Shown piece after piece: positions 35,254 through 47,847 of a stretch of 64,000 nucleotides of DNA. This DNA is from Pseudomonas sp. B6002 (GTDB lineage: Bacteria; Pseudomonadota; Gammaproteobacteria; Pseudomonadales; Pseudomonadaceae). The notes below the pieces were generated by a model. It was given only the letters and a program-made list of their open reading frames with translations. It ran no database searches and was not told where the DNA came from. The stretch is from contig NZ_JACAOY010000001.1 of NCBI RefSeq assembly GCF_013385985.1, positions 43,202 through 107,201 of the forward strand, in the 5' to 3' direction. Every line of letters begins with the position of its first letter. The first letter of the stretch is position 1. The translations under genes were made by a program, and so were the position numbers.

Positions 35254-36510
35254 ATGACCACGGAAAAAGTGAAGTACGGCGTACATTCCGAAGCCGGCAA
35301 ACTGCGCAAAGTCATGGTGTGCTCCCCAGGTTTGGCCCACCAGCGGCTGACCCCCAACAACTGCGATGAACTGCTGTTCGATGACGTGCTGTGGGTGGCC
35401 CAGGCCAAGCGCGACCACTTCGACTTCGTGACCAAGATGCGCGAGCGGGATATTGATGTGCTGGAAATGCACAACCTGCTCACCGACATCGTCGCCATCC
35501 CCGAAGCGCTGGACTGGATCCTGGAGCGCAAGATCACCGCCAACACCGTTGGCCTGGGCCTGGTCAATGAGGTCGGCTCCTGGCTGCGCAGCCTGGAACC
35601 GCGCAAGACCGCCGAGTATTTGATCGGTGGCGTGTCGGCCGATGACCTGCCGAGCACCTTCGGCGGCAAGGCCATCGAGATGTTCCGCGATTTCCTCGGT
35701 CACTCGAGCTTCATCCTGCCACCGCTGCCCAACACCCAGTTCACCCGTGACACCACCTGCTGGATCTACGGCGGCGTGACACTCAACCCGATGTACTGGC
35801 CGGCGCGACGCCAAGAAACCCTGCTGACCACCGCCATCTACAAATTCCACCCCGAGTTCACCAACGCCGACTTCCAGATCTGGTACGGCGACCCCGACCA
35901 GGAACACGGCGCCTCGACCCTCGAAGGCGGCGACGTGATGCCGATTGGCAACGGCGTGGTCCTGATCGGCATGGGCGAGCGTTCGTCTCACCAGGCGATC
36001 GGCCAACTGGCGCGCAACCTGTTCAAGAACAAGGCGGTGGAAAAAGTCATCGTGGCCGGCCTGCCGAAATCCCGTGCGGCGATGCACCTGGACACCGTGT
36101 TCAGCTTCTGCGACCGCGACCTGGTCACCGTCTTCCCCGAAGTGGTCAGCCAGATCGTCCCGTTCACCCTGCGCCCTGACGAGAGCAAGCCCCACGGCAT
36201 CGATATCCAACGGGAGAAAACCAACTTCCTCGACACCGTGGCCGCCGCCCTCGGCCTCAAGGCCCTGCGCGTAGTGGAAACCGGTGGCAACAGCTTCGCC
36301 GCCGAACGCGAGCAGTGGGACGACGGCAACAACGTGGTGGCCGTGGAGCCAGGCGTGGTCATCGGCTACGACCGCAACACCTACACCAACACCCTGCTGC
36401 GCAAGGCCGGGGTGGAAGTCATCACCATCAGCGCCGGTGAACTGGGCCGTGGCCGTGGCGGCGGCCACTGCATGACCTGCCCGATCATCCGCGACCCAAT
36501 CGACTACTAA
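35254..36510 (+). CDS. arcA: Arginine deiminase
   Basis: A 418-residue enzyme converting arginine to citrulline and ammonia. Active-site features are visible: [27 protein letters not shown], and the nucleophilic Cys in [12 protein letters not shown] near the C-terminus. Length equals P. aeruginosa ArcA. The start follows ACTGGAGGATCTGTA. It is the second gene of arcDABC and supplies citrulline to ArcB. Confidence 0.97.
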   Translation: MTTEKVKYGVHSEAGKLRKVMVCSPGLAHQRLTPNNCDELLFDDVLWVAQAKRDHFDFVTKMRERDIDVLEMHNLLTDIVAIPEALDWILERKITANTVGLGLVNEVGSWLRSLEPRKTAEYLIGGVSADDLPSTFGGKAIEMFRDFLGHSSFILPPLPNTQFTRDTTCWIYGGVTLNPMYWPARRQETLLTTAIYKFHPEFTNADFQIWYGDPDQEHGASTLEGGDVMPIGNGVVLIGMGERSSHQAIGQLARNLFKNKAVEKVIVAGLPKSRAAMHLDTVFSFCDRDLVTVFPEVVSQIVPFTLRPDESKPHGIDIQREKTNFLDTVAAALGLKALRVVETGGNSFAAEREQWDDGNNVVAVEPGVVIGYDRNTYTNTLLRKAGVEVITISAGELGRGRGGGHCMTCPIIRDPIDY

Positions 36511-36579
36511 GCGACCATCCACCCGGCGGCCTCCACCCGAGGCCGACCGGGCCGATTACCGAACTCAAGGAGAATCATC

Positions 36580-37590
36580 ATGGCGTTCAACATTCACAAC
36601 CGTAACCTGCTCAGCCTGGAACACCACACCCCACGCGAGCTGCGCTACCTGCTGGACCTGTCCCGCGACCTCAAGCGCGCCAAGTACACCGGCACCGAAC
36701 AGCAACACCTCAAGGGCAACAACATCGCGCTGATCTTCGAAAAAACCTCCACTCGCACCCGATGCGCCTTCGAAGTGGCGGCCTATGACCAGGGCGCCAA
36801 TGTCACCTACATCGATCCGAACTCCTCGCAGATCGGTCACAAGGAAAGCATGAAGGACACCGCCCGCGTGCTCGGGCGCATGTACGACGCCATCGAGTAC
36901 CGTGGCTTCAAGCAGGAGATCGTCGAAGAGCTGGCCAAGTTCGCCGGCGTGCCGGTGTTCAACGGCCTGACCGATGAGTACCACCCAACCCAGATGATCG
37001 CCGACGTGCTGACCATGCGCGAACACGCCGACAAGCCGATCCACGAGATCAGCTACGCGTACCTCGGGGACGCGCGCAACAACATGGGCAACTCGCTGTT
37101 GCTGGTGGGCGCCAAGCTCGGCATGGACGTGCGCATCTGCGCGCCAAAAGCCCTGTGGCCCCACGATGACCTGGTGGGTCGCTGCAAGAAATACGCAGAA
37201 GAAAGTGGCGCACGCATTACCCTCACCGAAGACCCGAAAGCCGCGGTGAAGGGTGTGGACTTCATCCACACCGACGTGTGGGTATCGATGGGCGAGCCGG
37301 TGGAAGCCTGGGCCGAGCGTATCGAGCAACTGCTGCCGTACCAGGTGAACGCCGAGCTGATGAAAGCCACCGGCAACCCGCGCACCAAGTTCATGCACTG
37401 CCTGCCAGCGTTCCACAACAGCGACACCAAGGTGGGCAAGCAGATTGCCGAGCAATACCCGCACCTGGCCAACGGCATTGAAGTGACGGACGACGTGTTC
37501 GAGTCGCCAGCTTGCATCGCCTTCGAGCAGGCGGAAAACCGCATGCACACCATCAAGGCGATTTTGGTGTCGACCCTGGCTGACCTTTAA
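36580..37590 (+). CDS. arcB: Catabolic ornithine carbamoyltransferase
   Basis: A 336-residue enzyme with the carbamoyl-phosphate loop STRTR ([13 protein letters not shown]), HPTQ ([11 protein letters not shown]) and HCLP ([11 protein letters not shown]). In the deiminase pathway it runs in the direction citrulline plus phosphate to ornithine plus carbamoyl phosphate. Length and N-terminus ([12 protein letters not shown]) match catabolic ArcB rather than anabolic ArgF. AAGGAGAATCATC precedes ATG. A compound REP locus separates it from arcC. Confidence 0.96.
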   Translation: MAFNIHNRNLLSLEHHTPRELRYLLDLSRDLKRAKYTGTEQQHLKGNNIALIFEKTSTRTRCAFEVAAYDQGANVTYIDPNSSQIGHKESMKDTARVLGRMYDAIEYRGFKQEIVEELAKFAGVPVFNGLTDEYHPTQMIADVLTMREHADKPIHEISYAYLGDARNNMGNSLLLVGAKLGMDVRICAPKALWPHDDLVGRCKKYAEESGARITLTEDPKAAVKGVDFIHTDVWVSMGEPVEAWAERIEQLLPYQVNAELMKATGNPRTKFMHCLPAFHNSDTKVGKQIAEQYPHLANGIEVTDDVFESPACIAFEQAENRMHTIKAILVSTLADL

Positions 37591-37607
37591 GGCACGACAC
37601 CGTCAAT

Positions 37608-37743
37608 GTGGGAGCTGGCTGGTGTGAGATCTGGCTTTTGTGGGAGCTGGCTTGCCTGCGATGCAGGCAACTCGGTCGTTCAGGTAGACCGAGGTGATGC
37701 CATCGCGGGCAAGCCCGGCTCCCACAAAAAGCCCGGCTCCCAC
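37608..37743. repeat. Compound REP locus between arcB and arcC, family 1
   Basis: A full inverted pair at about 37640-37725 is flanked by partial REP copies on both sides: GTGGGAGCTGGCT at 37608 and GCCCGGCTCCCAC ending at 37743. This shows stepwise duplication. It lies inside the arc operon and may affect arcB/arcC stoichiometry. Confidence 0.85.
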
Positions 37744-37787
37744 ATTGACCGTGTTCCTTCATCAGAATTTTCAGAAGGACATTCGCT

Positions 37788-38717
37788 ATGCGTATCGTCG
37801 TAGCCCTGGGCGGTAACGCCCTGCTCCGCCGTGGTGAACCCATGACGGCGGACAACCAACGCGCCAACATCCGGATCGCCACCGAACAGATCGCCAAGAT
37901 CCACCCCGGCAACGAACTGGTGATCGCCCACGGCAATGGCCCGCAAGTCGGCCTGTTGTCGTTGCAGGCGGCGGCCTACACCCAGGTCTCGCCGTACCCG
38001 CTGGACGTGCTCGGTGCCGAAACCGAAGGCATGATCGGCTACATCATCGAACAGGAACTGGGCAACCTGCTGGACTTCGAAGTGCCCTTCGCCACCCTGC
38101 TCACCCAGGTGGAAGTCGACGCCAAGGACCCGGCCTTCAAGAACCCGACCAAGCCCATCGGCCCGGTGTATTCCAAGGCCGAAGCAGAAAAACTCGCCGC
38201 TGAAAAAGGCTGGGCGATTGCGCCGGATGGTGACAAGTACCGTCGCGTGGTCGCCAGCCCACGGCCCAAACGCATCTTTGAAATCCGCCCGATCACCTGG
38301 TTGCTGGAAAAAGGCAGCATCGTGATCTGCGCCGGTGGCGGCGGTATCCCGACGATGTACGGCGAGGACGGCAAGCTCAAAGGCATTGAAGCGGTGATCG
38401 ACAAAGACCTCTGCTCCTCGTTGCTGGCCGGGCAGTTGAAGGCCGATTTGCTGGTGATCGCCACCGACGTCAACGCGGCCTTTATCGACTACGGCAAGCC
38501 CACTCAAAAAGCCATCGGCCAGGCCCACCCGGACGAAATGGAAAAACTCGGCTTCGCCGCCGGCTCCATGGGGCCCAAGGTGCAAGCCGCCTGCGAGTTC
38601 GCCCGCCAGACTGGAAAAACCGCCGTCATCGGTTCACTCTCGGACATCGAAGCGATTGTCCAGGGCAGCGCCGGCACGCGCATCAGCACGGCAAAACCTG
38701 GCATCACCTACCTGTGA
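37788..38717 (+). CDS. arcC: Carbamate kinase
   Basis: A 309-residue kinase converting carbamoyl phosphate and ADP to ATP, ammonia and CO2, the energy-yielding step of arginine fermentation. It has the amino-acid-kinase signatures [17 protein letters not shown] at the start, [13 protein letters not shown], and [12 protein letters not shown]. It ends GSAGTRI. It is the fourth arc gene; the DUF5064 gene follows after 18 bp. Confidence 0.96.
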   Translation: MRIVVALGGNALLRRGEPMTADNQRANIRIATEQIAKIHPGNELVIAHGNGPQVGLLSLQAAAYTQVSPYPLDVLGAETEGMIGYIIEQELGNLLDFEVPFATLLTQVEVDAKDPAFKNPTKPIGPVYSKAEAEKLAAEKGWAIAPDGDKYRRVVASPRPKRIFEIRPITWLLEKGSIVICAGGGGIPTMYGEDGKLKGIEAVIDKDLCSSLLAGQLKADLLVIATDVNAAFIDYGKPTQKAIGQAHPDEMEKLGFAAGSMGPKVQAACEFARQTGKTAVIGSLSDIEAIVQGSAGTRISTAKPGITYL

Positions 38718-38735
38718 AGTAGAGGAGAAACGCCT

Positions 38736-39098
38736 ATGGCCACCTTTGAACCGGGTCACTTGCACGTCGAACGTCATGCGCTCAACGCCCAGGACTATAG
38801 CTACAACCTGTGCATCGACTATGAAGTCAGCCAGGACCCCAAGGAAGGCAAGGGGATGCTGTTCAAACTGCATGGCTCGGTCCAGGGCAAAGACCTCAAG
38901 GAAGAGTTTTTCCTACCCAAGGACCAGGCGTTCGACTTTGCACGGCACGCCATGAACATCGCGCAGAAGTACGGCATGCCGAAGATCGCCGTGCTCAATG
39001 GTGCGATGCACAAGCAGTACGACCTGATGTTCGAAGATGTGCGGCATCAGCTGGATGTAAAACCCGGCGACCCGATCAAACCCGAACACCTGGAGTAA
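38736..39098 (+). CDS. DUF5064 family protein, last gene of arc operon
   Basis: A 120-residue soluble protein (FEPGHLHVERHALNAQDYSYNL, then a basic/hydrophobic helical part DFARHAMNIAQKYG). It follows arcC closely with AGAGGAG before ATG, so it is probably part of the arginine deiminase operon. The DUF5064 family is found mainly in Pseudomonas and has no assigned function. No catalytic motif or membrane segment is visible. Confidence 0.78.
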   Translation: MATFEPGHLHVERHALNAQDYSYNLCIDYEVSQDPKEGKGMLFKLHGSVQGKDLKEEFFLPKDQAFDFARHAMNIAQKYGMPKIAVLNGAMHKQYDLMFEDVRHQLDVKPGDPIKPEHLE

Positions 39099-39127
39099 CC
39101 CGATTTCACTGACACCGGCGATCCCCT

Positions 39128-39215
39128 GTGGGAGCTGGCTTGCCTGCGATGGCGGTGGATCAGTCACTGAAAATAGTGACTGTCAGTCCGCTATCGCAGG
39201 CAAGCCAGCTCCCAC
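39128..39215. repeat. REPIN, family 1
   Basis: Inverted GTGGGAGCTGGCTTGCCTGC copies around a centre with an extra short dyad (GTCACT / AGTGAC), between the arc operon and the regulator gene. Confidence 0.9.
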
Positions 39216-39284
39216 ATTTTTTGATCTGCATCGCCTGTCAGGCATACTGGCCACCTCCCGCTTCCCAGAACCAAACGCCACCCC

Positions 39285-40796
<1,512 letters not shown>

Positions 40797-40830
40797 ATAC
40801 GCACGATCAAAATGCACGCTCCTACAAAGG

Positions 40831-40910
40831 GTGCATTCCAAATTTCAGTCATGCATTCCAAATTTCAGGCATGCCTTCCAAATGCCAGGCGTGCCTTCCA
40901 GATTTTGGTC
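40831..40910 (+). repeat. Four tandem 20-bp repeats
   Basis: Four adjacent 20-bp units: GTGCATTCCAAATTTCAGTC, ATGCATTCCAAATTTCAGGC, ATGCCTTCCAAATGCCAGGC and GTGCCTTCCAGATTTTGGTC. The shared core is TGCxTTCCAxATxxxxG. The register is exact, and divergence rises toward the fourth unit. They begin 35 bp after gcsR and end 17 bp before the first GcsR-like dyad. No spacers, so it is not a CRISPR array. Confidence 0.9.
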
Positions 40911-40926
40911 TGAGAACGACATCGGC

Positions 40927-41044
40927 TGTACTGAAAGCGCTACAGCGTAACGATATCGCTACAACCCTGTTTTTTGCGCGCCATGCAAGGCTTTGATCCA
41001 CATAGGCTTTTTTTCTTGCGCCTGAGTGTAGCGAAATCGCTACA
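40927..41044 (+). promoter_or_regulatory. GcsR-like operator array (three 18-bp dyads)
   Basis: Three 18-bp dyads share the form TGTAxCG-N4-CGCTACA: TGTACTGAAAGCGCTACA (40927-40944), CGTAACGATATCGCTACA (40946-40963) and TGTAGCGAAATCGCTACA (41027-41044, perfect 7-bp arms). A weaker copy lies at 41062-41079 and a TGTAACG half site at 41090-41096. The reported GcsR site in P. aeruginosa is, as recalled, TGTAACG-N4-CGTTCCG in three copies. Confidence 0.7.
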
Positions 41045-41107
41045 GCCAAACCGCATAACGCTATAACCGATTTCTATAAGCCATTGTTTTGTAACGACTT
41101 AATAACC

Positions 41108-41124
41108 TTGGCCGCGATTTTGCT
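41108..41124 (+). promoter_or_regulatory. Sigma-54 promoter of the gcv operon
   Basis: TTGGCCGCGATTTTGCT fits YTGGCACGRNNNTTGCW at all invariant GG and GC positions with correct spacing; only the ACG triplet differs. Predicted start is near 41135, 50 bp before gcvH. The dyad array lies 64-181 bp upstream, a normal enhancer distance. Confidence 0.75.
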
Positions 41125-41184
41125 AAGCAACTCCCCATTATTCCAATCCCGTCCACCAGACGAATCTGGCCCCGAGGAGTTTCC

Positions 41185-41568
41185 ATGAGCGAGTTGCGTT
41201 TCACTGAAGATCACGAATGGCTGCGCGCCGAAGCTGACGGCAGCGTCACCGTGGGTATCACCGCTTTCGCGCAGAACGCGCTGGGTGATGTGGTTTTCGT
41301 GCAACTGCCGGAGTTGCAGGCCTACGAGAAAGGCGCCGAAGCCTCCACCGTGGAATCGGTCAAGGCCGCCAGCGGCGTGTACATGCCCCTGACCGGTGAA
41401 GTGCTGCAAGTGAACGACGCACTCAGCGACAGCCCGGAACTGGTCAACGAAGACCCGATGGGCGAAGGCTGGTTCTTCCGCTTTAAACCGGCCGATGCCG
41501 GGGCGGTAGCTAAACTGTTGGATCAGGACGCGTACGACCGCCTGATCAAAGCCAACGCTGAAGCCTGA
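41185..41568 (+). CDS. gcvH: Glycine cleavage system H protein
   Basis: A 127-residue lipoyl carrier protein. The lipoylated Lys is in VESVKAASG. It shuttles the aminomethyl group between GcvP and GcvT. The start [12 protein letters not shown] follows GAGGAGTTTCC. It is first in the operon downstream of the sigma-54 promoter and ends 10 bp before gcvP. It corresponds to the inducible gcvH2 set of P. aeruginosa. Confidence 0.96.
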   Translation: MSELRFTEDHEWLRAEADGSVTVGITAFAQNALGDVVFVQLPELQAYEKGAEASTVESVKAASGVYMPLTGEVLQVNDALSDSPELVNEDPMGEGWFFRFKPADAGAVAKLLDQDAYDRLIKANAEA

Positions 41569-41578
41569 GGAGCGCGCC

Positions 41579-44416
41579 ATGACTGTTCAACTGACCACCG
41601 CCAATGAATTCATCGCCCGCCACATCGGCCCGCGCGCGGAAGACGAGCAACAAATGCTCGCCAGCCTGGGCTTTGACTCCCTGGAAGCCCTGAGCGCCAG
41701 CGTGATCCCGGAAAGCATCAAGGGCACCAGCGTGCTCGGCCTGGAAGACGGCCTGAGCGAAGCCGAGGCCCTGGCCAAGATCAAGGCCATCGCCGGCAAG
41801 AACCAACTGTTCAAGACCTACATCGGCCAGGGCTACTACAACTGCCACACGCCGTCGCCGATCCTGCGCAACCTGCTGGAAAACCCGGCCTGGTACACCG
41901 CCTACACCCCCTACCAGCCAGAAATCTCCCAAGGCCGCCTGGAAGCGCTGCTGAACTTCCAGACCCTGATCAGCGACCTTACCGGCCTGCCGATCGCCAA
42001 CGCCTCCTTGCTCGACGAAGCCACCGCCGCCGCCGAAGCCATGACCTTCTGCAAGCGCCTGAGCAAGAACAAGGGCAGCAACGCCTTCTTCGCCTCGATC
42101 CACAGCCACCCGCAAACCCTCGACGTGCTGCGCACCCGTGCCGAGCCGCTGGGTATCGACGTGGTGGTGGGCGATGAGCGCGAACTGACCGACGTCAGCC
42201 CGTTCTTCGGCGCCCTGCTGCAATACCCGGCGAGCAACGGCGACGTATTCGACTACCGCGCACTGACCGAGCGTTTCCACGCCGCCAACGCCCTGGTGGC
42301 CGTGGCCGCCGACCTGCTGGCCCTGACCCTGCTGACCCCGCCGGGTGAGTTCGGCGCCGACGTGGCCATCGGCAGCGCACAACGCTTCGGCGTGCCGCTG
42401 GGCTTCGGTGGCCCGCACGCGGCGTACTTCTCCACCAAGGATGCATTCAAGCGCGACATGCCGGGCCGTCTGGTCGGCGTGTCTGTTGACCGTTTCGGCA
42501 AGCCGGCCCTGCGCCTGGCCATGCAGACCCGCGAGCAACATATCCGCCGCGAGAAAGCCACGTCGAACATCTGCACCGCCCAAGTGCTGCTGGCCAACAT
42601 CGCCAGCATGTACGCCGTGTACCACGGCCCCAAAGGCCTGACCCAGATCGCCCAGCGTGTACATCAGCTGACTGCGATCCTGGCCAAGGGCCTGACCGCA
42701 CTGGGCCAGAAGGTCGAGCAGGAACACTTCTTCGACACCCTGACCCTCAACACCGGCGCCAACACCGCCGCCCTGCACGACAAGGCCCGCGCCCAGCGCA
42801 TCAACCTGCGTGTGGTGGATGGTGAGCGTCTGGGTGTGTCGGTGGACGAAACCACCACCCAGGCCGATATCGAAACCCTGTGGTCGATCTTCGCCGATGG
42901 CAAAGCCTTGCCAGCCTTCGCCCAAACTGAAAGCACGCTGCCAGCCGCCCTGCTGCGCCAGTCGCCTGTGCTCAGCCACCCGGTGTTCAACCGTTATCAC
43001 TCCGAAACCGAGCTGATGCGCTACCTGCGCAAGCTGGCCGACAAGGACCTGGCGCTGGACCGCACCATGATCCCGCTGGGCTCATGCACCATGAAGCTCA
43101 ACGCTGCCAGCGAAATGATCCCGGTGACCTGGGCCGAGTTCGGCGCCCTGCACCCGTTCGCCCCGGCTGAGCAAAGCGCCGGCTACCTGGAGCTGACCTC
43201 CGACCTGGAAGCCATGCTCTGCGCGGCCACCGGTTACGACGCGATCTCCCTGCAACCGAACGCCGGTTCCCAGGGTGAGTACGCAGGCCTGTTGGCCATC
43301 CGTGCCTACCACCAGAGCCGTGGCGATGAGCGCCGCGACATCTGCCTGATCCCGTCGTCGGCCCACGGCACCAACCCGGCCACCGCCAACATGGCCGGCA
43401 TGCGCGTAGTCGTCACTGCCTGCGATGCGCGTGGCAACGTCGACATCGAAGACCTGCGCGCCAAGGCCATCGAGCACCGCGATCACCTGGCGGCGCTGAT
43501 GATCACCTACCCGTCCACCCACGGCGTGTTCGAGGAAGGCATCCGCGAAATCTGCGGGATCATCCACGACAACGGCGGCCAGGTGTACATTGACGGCGCC
43601 AACATGAACGCCATGGTTGGCCTGTGCGCACCGGGCAAGTTCGGCGGCGACGTGTCCCACCTGAACCTGCACAAAACCTTCTGCATCCCTCACGGCGGTG
43701 GCGGCCCGGGCGTTGGCCCGATTGGCGTCAAGTCGCACCTCACGCCGTTCCTGCCCGGCCATGCGGCCATGGAACGCAAGGAAGGCGCGGTGTGCGCGGC
43801 ACCGTTCGGCAGCGCGAGCATTTTGCCGATCACCTGGATGTACATCAGCATGATGGGCGGCGCGGGCCTCAAGCGCGCTTCGCAGCTGGCGATCCTGAAT
43901 GCCAACTACATTTCCCGTCGCCTTGAAGAGCACTACCCCGTGCTCTACACCGGCAGCAACGGCCTGGTGGCGCATGAGTGCATCCTCGACCTGCGCCCGT
44001 TGAAAGACAGCAGCGGCATCAGCGTGGACGACGTGGCCAAGCGCCTGATCGATTTTGGCTTCCATGCGCCGACCATGTCGTTCCCGGTGGCCGGCACCTT
44101 GATGATCGAGCCGACCGAAAGTGAATCCAAGGAAGAACTGGACCGCTTCTGCAACGCCATGATCGCGATCCGCGAAGAAATCCGCGCGGTGGAGAACGGC
44201 ACCCTGGACAAGGACGACAACCCGCTGAAAAACGCGCCGCACACCGCAGCAGAACTGGTGAGCGAGTGGACCCACCCCTACACCCGCGAGCAGGCGGTGT
44301 ACCCAGTGCCATCGTTGATCGAAGGCAAGTACTGGCCGCCGGTCGGGCGTGTGGACAACGTGTTTGGTGATCGCAACCTGGTATGCGCGTGCCCGTCGAT
44401 CGAGAGCTACGCGTAA
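41579..44416 (+). CDS. gcvP: Glycine dehydrogenase (decarboxylating), P protein
   Basis: A 945-residue PLP enzyme that decarboxylates glycine and passes the aminomethyl group to GcvH. It has the fused two-domain form typical of gammaproteobacteria. The PLP Lys is in [18 protein letters not shown], and [17 protein letters not shown] marks the second half. N-terminal [17 protein letters not shown] is typical. GAGGAGCGCGCC precedes ATG. It is followed by a compound REP locus, then sdaA. Confidence 0.97.
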   Translation: MTVQLTTANEFIARHIGPRAEDEQQMLASLGFDSLEALSASVIPESIKGTSVLGLEDGLSEAEALAKIKAIAGKNQLFKTYIGQGYYNCHTPSPILRNLLENPAWYTAYTPYQPEISQGRLEALLNFQTLISDLTGLPIANASLLDEATAAAEAMTFCKRLSKNKGSNAFFASIHSHPQTLDVLRTRAEPLGIDVVVGDERELTDVSPFFGALLQYPASNGDVFDYRALTERFHAANALVAVAADLLALTLLTPPGEFGADVAIGSAQRFGVPLGFGGPHAAYFSTKDAFKRDMPGRLVGVSVDRFGKPALRLAMQTREQHIRREKATSNICTAQVLLANIASMYAVYHGPKGLTQIAQRVHQLTAILAKGLTALGQKVEQEHFFDTLTLNTGANTAALHDKARAQRINLRVVDGERLGVSVDETTTQADIETLWSIFADGKALPAFAQTESTLPAALLRQSPVLSHPVFNRYHSETELMRYLRKLADKDLALDRTMIPLGSCTMKLNAASEMIPVTWAEFGALHPFAPAEQSAGYLELTSDLEAMLCAATGYDAISLQPNAGSQGEYAGLLAIRAYHQSRGDERRDICLIPSSAHGTNPATANMAGMRVVVTACDARGNVDIEDLRAKAIEHRDHLAALMITYPSTHGVFEEGIREICGIIHDNGGQVYIDGANMNAMVGLCAPGKFGGDVSHLNLHKTFCIPHGGGGPGVGPIGVKSHLTPFLPGHAAMERKEGAVCAAPFGSASILPITWMYISMMGGAGLKRASQLAILNANYISRRLEEHYPVLYTGSNGLVAHECILDLRPLKDSSGISVDDVAKRLIDFGFHAPTMSFPVAGTLMIEPTESESKEELDRFCNAMIAIREEIRAVENGTLDKDDNPLKNAPHTAAELVSEWTHPYTREQAVYPVPSLIEGKYWPPVGRVDNVFGDRNLVCACPSIESYA

Positions 44417-44440
44417 CCGACTGACGGAACACAGTCCAAT

Positions 44441-44541
44441 GTGGGAGCTGGCTTTTGTGGGAGCTGGCTTGCCTGCGATGCAGGCACCTCGGTCTATCAA
44501 GTAGACAGGGGTGATGCTATCGCAGGCAAGCCAGCTCCCAC
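44441..44541. repeat. Compound REP locus between gcvP and sdaA, family 1
   Basis: A partial REP (GTGGGAGCTGGCTTT at 44441) abuts a full inverted pair ending at 44541, with an internal ACCTCGGTC centre very like the arcB-arcC locus. It occupies the place where glyA2 lies in P. aeruginosa. Confidence 0.87.
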
Positions 44542-44604
44542 ATAGCCCGCCTCCACAGTTGGACCGAGCACCTTCAGAAAATAATAAGAAACCGGAGAAC
44601 AACC

Positions 44605-45981
<1,377 letters not shown>

Positions 45982-46020
45982 CGCCCCAAGGCGCGCCAGC
46001 ACGTTTTTCAGGAGCTGAAT

Positions 46021-47145
46021 ATGTCCACCGAAACCCTGTTGAAAACCCCGTTGCATGCACTGCACCTCGAACTGGGCGCGCGCATGGTGCCCTTCGCCGG
46101 CTACGACATGCCGGTGCAATACCCGTTGGGCGTGATGAAAGAACACCTGCACACCCGTGATCAGGCCGGGCTGTTCGACGTGTCCCACATGGGCCAGATC
46201 CGCCTCACCGGCGCGAATGCCGCCAAGGCCCTGGAAACCCTGGTGCCGGTCGACATCATCGACCTGCCGGTAGGCATGCAGCGCTACGCGATGTTCACCA
46301 ACGAACAGGGCGGCATCCTCGACGACCTGATGGTGGCCAACCTGGGCAACGACGAGTTGTTCCTGGTGGTCAACGCCGCCTGCAAAGACCAGGACCTGGC
46401 CCACCTACGCAAGCACATCGGCGACCAGTGCAGCATCGAACCGCTGTTCGAAGAGCGCGCCCTGCTGGCCCTGCAAGGCCCGGCAGCGGTGAAGGTGCTG
46501 GCGCGCCTGGCACCTGAAGTCACCAAAATGACCTTCATGCAGTTCGCCACCCTGCGCCTGCTGGGCGTGGACTGCTACGTCAGCCGTTCGGGCTACACCG
46601 GTGAAGACGGTTTCGAAATCTCGGTGCCCGCCGCCAACGCCGAGAGCCTGGCCCGCAGCCTGCTGGCCGAGACCGAAGTACAGGCCATCGGCCTGGGCGC
46701 CCGCGACTCCCTGCGCCTGGAAGCCGGCCTGTGCCTGTATGGCCACGACATGAACACCGACACCACCCCGATCGAAGCCAGCCTGTTGTGGGCGATCTCC
46801 AAGGCCCGCCGTGCCGATGGCGCGCGCGCCGGTGGGTTCCCGGGCGCCGACCGGATCTTCACCCAGCAACAAGCCGGTGTGAGCCGCAAGCGCGTGGGCC
46901 TATTGCCTCAAGAGCGCACCCCGGTGCGTGAAGGCGCAGAAATCGTTGACGAACACGGCACCGTCATCGGCAGCGTGTGCAGCGGCGGTTTCGGCCCGAC
47001 GCTGGGCGGCCCGCTGGCCATGGGTTACCTGGACAGCGCGTTCATCGCACTGGACACCGAAGTGTCTGCGTTGGTACGTGGGAAAAAGGTGCCACTACGT
47101 GTAAGTAAAATGCCATTTGTGCCGCAACGTTACTACCGTGGCTGA
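46021..47145 (+). CDS. gcvT: Glycine cleavage system T protein (aminomethyltransferase)
   Basis: A 374-residue folate-dependent aminomethyltransferase that releases ammonia and makes methylene-tetrahydrofolate from the GcvH-bound intermediate. It has [41 protein letters not shown] and [16 protein letters not shown]. It is the last gene of the operon and ends before two large hairpins. The start follows CAGGAGCTGAAT. Confidence 0.95.
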   Translation: MSTETLLKTPLHALHLELGARMVPFAGYDMPVQYPLGVMKEHLHTRDQAGLFDVSHMGQIRLTGANAAKALETLVPVDIIDLPVGMQRYAMFTNEQGGILDDLMVANLGNDELFLVVNAACKDQDLAHLRKHIGDQCSIEPLFEERALLALQGPAAVKVLARLAPEVTKMTFMQFATLRLLGVDCYVSRSGYTGEDGFEISVPAANAESLARSLLAETEVQAIGLGARDSLRLEAGLCLYGHDMNTDTTPIEASLLWAISKARRADGARAGGFPGADRIFTQQQAGVSRKRVGLLPQERTPVREGAEIVDEHGTVIGSVCSGGFGPTLGGPLAMGYLDSAFIALDTEVSALVRGKKVPLRVSKMPFVPQRYYRG

Positions 47146-47166
47146 GTGACTGTTTCTATAAGTAAC

Positions 47167-47205
47167 GCGGTTGCGTTAATGTGCACTAAACTGTAACGCA
47201 ACCGC
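47167..47205 (+). terminator. 12-bp inverted repeat after gcvT
   Basis: GCGGTTGCGTTA (47167-47178) pairs exactly with TAACGCAACCGC (47194-47205) over a 15-base loop. There is no T tract. Confidence 0.5.
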
Positions 47206-47213
47206 CATAAAAC

Positions 47214-47239
47214 AGTGCATTGACGATAGTCAATGCACT
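47214..47239. terminator. 11-bp inverted repeat downstream of gcvT
   Basis: AGTGCATTGAC and GTCAATGCACT with a GATA loop form a perfect stem 8 bp after the previous hairpin. It lacks a T tract and could be an operator or an RNA end. Confidence 0.5.
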
Positions 47240-47539
47240 AGGGAATAACCTATAACAAGTGATCAACTCTATCGAATAAGTGGGATCCACATTGTTGACC
47301 AAAGTGTCACAAAGCCGAGCAAAACCTGGGCTTTGGGCAGGGCTTGTTTTTTCTCCTTTAGTTGGCGTAGAGTTTGTTCACTGTGTTTGCATGGGTCGCT
47401 TTGAACCTGGACCTGGGCAGTAGCTGAAGTAGTTGTGCTACAACCCGTTCGACGTCTCTTACTTTCCTGCAACTCAGCCCAGTACTCTTTCATGCGAAAG
47501 GGGCTGTCATTAATTTTTAGCGTCAAAGGAAAGAAGAAA

Positions 47540-47752
47540 ATGTCAGATCGTCAGAGCGGCACCGTCAAGTGGTTTAACGACGAGAAAGGGTTTGGTTTTA
47601 TCACTCCAGAAAGCGGTCCGGATCTGTTCGTGCATTTCCGCGCTATCCAGGGCAACGGCTTCAAGAGCCTGAAAGAAGGCCAGAAGGTCACGTTCAAAGC
47701 CGTGCAAGGCCAGAAAGGCATGCAGGCTGACGAAGTACAAGCAGAAGGCTGA
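47540..47752 (+). CDS. Cold-shock protein, CspA family
   Basis: A 70-residue single cold-shock domain with RNP1 (KGFGFITP) and RNP2 (LFVHFRAI), and the start [12 protein letters not shown]. It binds single-stranded nucleic acid and melts RNA structure. AAAGGAAAGAAGAAA precedes ATG at 47540; an in-frame start at 47435 would add unconserved residues. A strong terminator follows. Which Csp paralogue it is cannot be settled from the window. Confidence 0.93.
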   Translation: MSDRQSGTVKWFNDEKGFGFITPESGPDLFVHFRAIQGNGFKSLKEGQKVTFKAVQGQKGMQADEVQAEG

Positions 47753-47763
47753 TCCTTCCTGCG

Positions 47764-47801
47764 AAAAAAAGCCCCTGATGGTGACATCAGGGGCTTTTTT
47801 A
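47764..47801. terminator. Bidirectional terminator after the cold-shock gene
   Basis: Perfect 11-bp stem AGCCCCTGATG / CATCAGGGGCT with a GTGA loop, seven A before and a T run after. Confidence 0.93.
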
Positions 47802-47847
47802 TGCGCGTTTGTTCGTAGAATGACTTTTTTATTCTGAGAGCCCTGCC

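Larger units (their letters stand above)
47146..47539. other. 394-bp region: gcv operon end and cold-shock gene leader
   Basis: No gene is supported. It holds the two inverted repeats listed separately and then about 300 bp of leader for the cold-shock gene. Long structured 5' leaders are usual for csp mRNAs. An 85-codon minus-strand frame at 47269-47526 has only a TTG start and no ribosome-binding site. Confidence 0.6.

Noticed and set aside
40831-40910. CRISPR array
   Set aside because: The 20-bp units are directly adjacent with no spacers and no cas genes are present.
41045-41184. Glycine riboswitch before gcvH
   Set aside because: No tandem glycine-aptamer structure is visible and the leader from the predicted sigma-54 start is only about 50 nt.
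47269-47526. 85-codon minus-strand frame in the cold-shock leader
   Set aside because: It begins with TTG, has no ribosome-binding site and lies within the long 5' leader expected for a csp gene.
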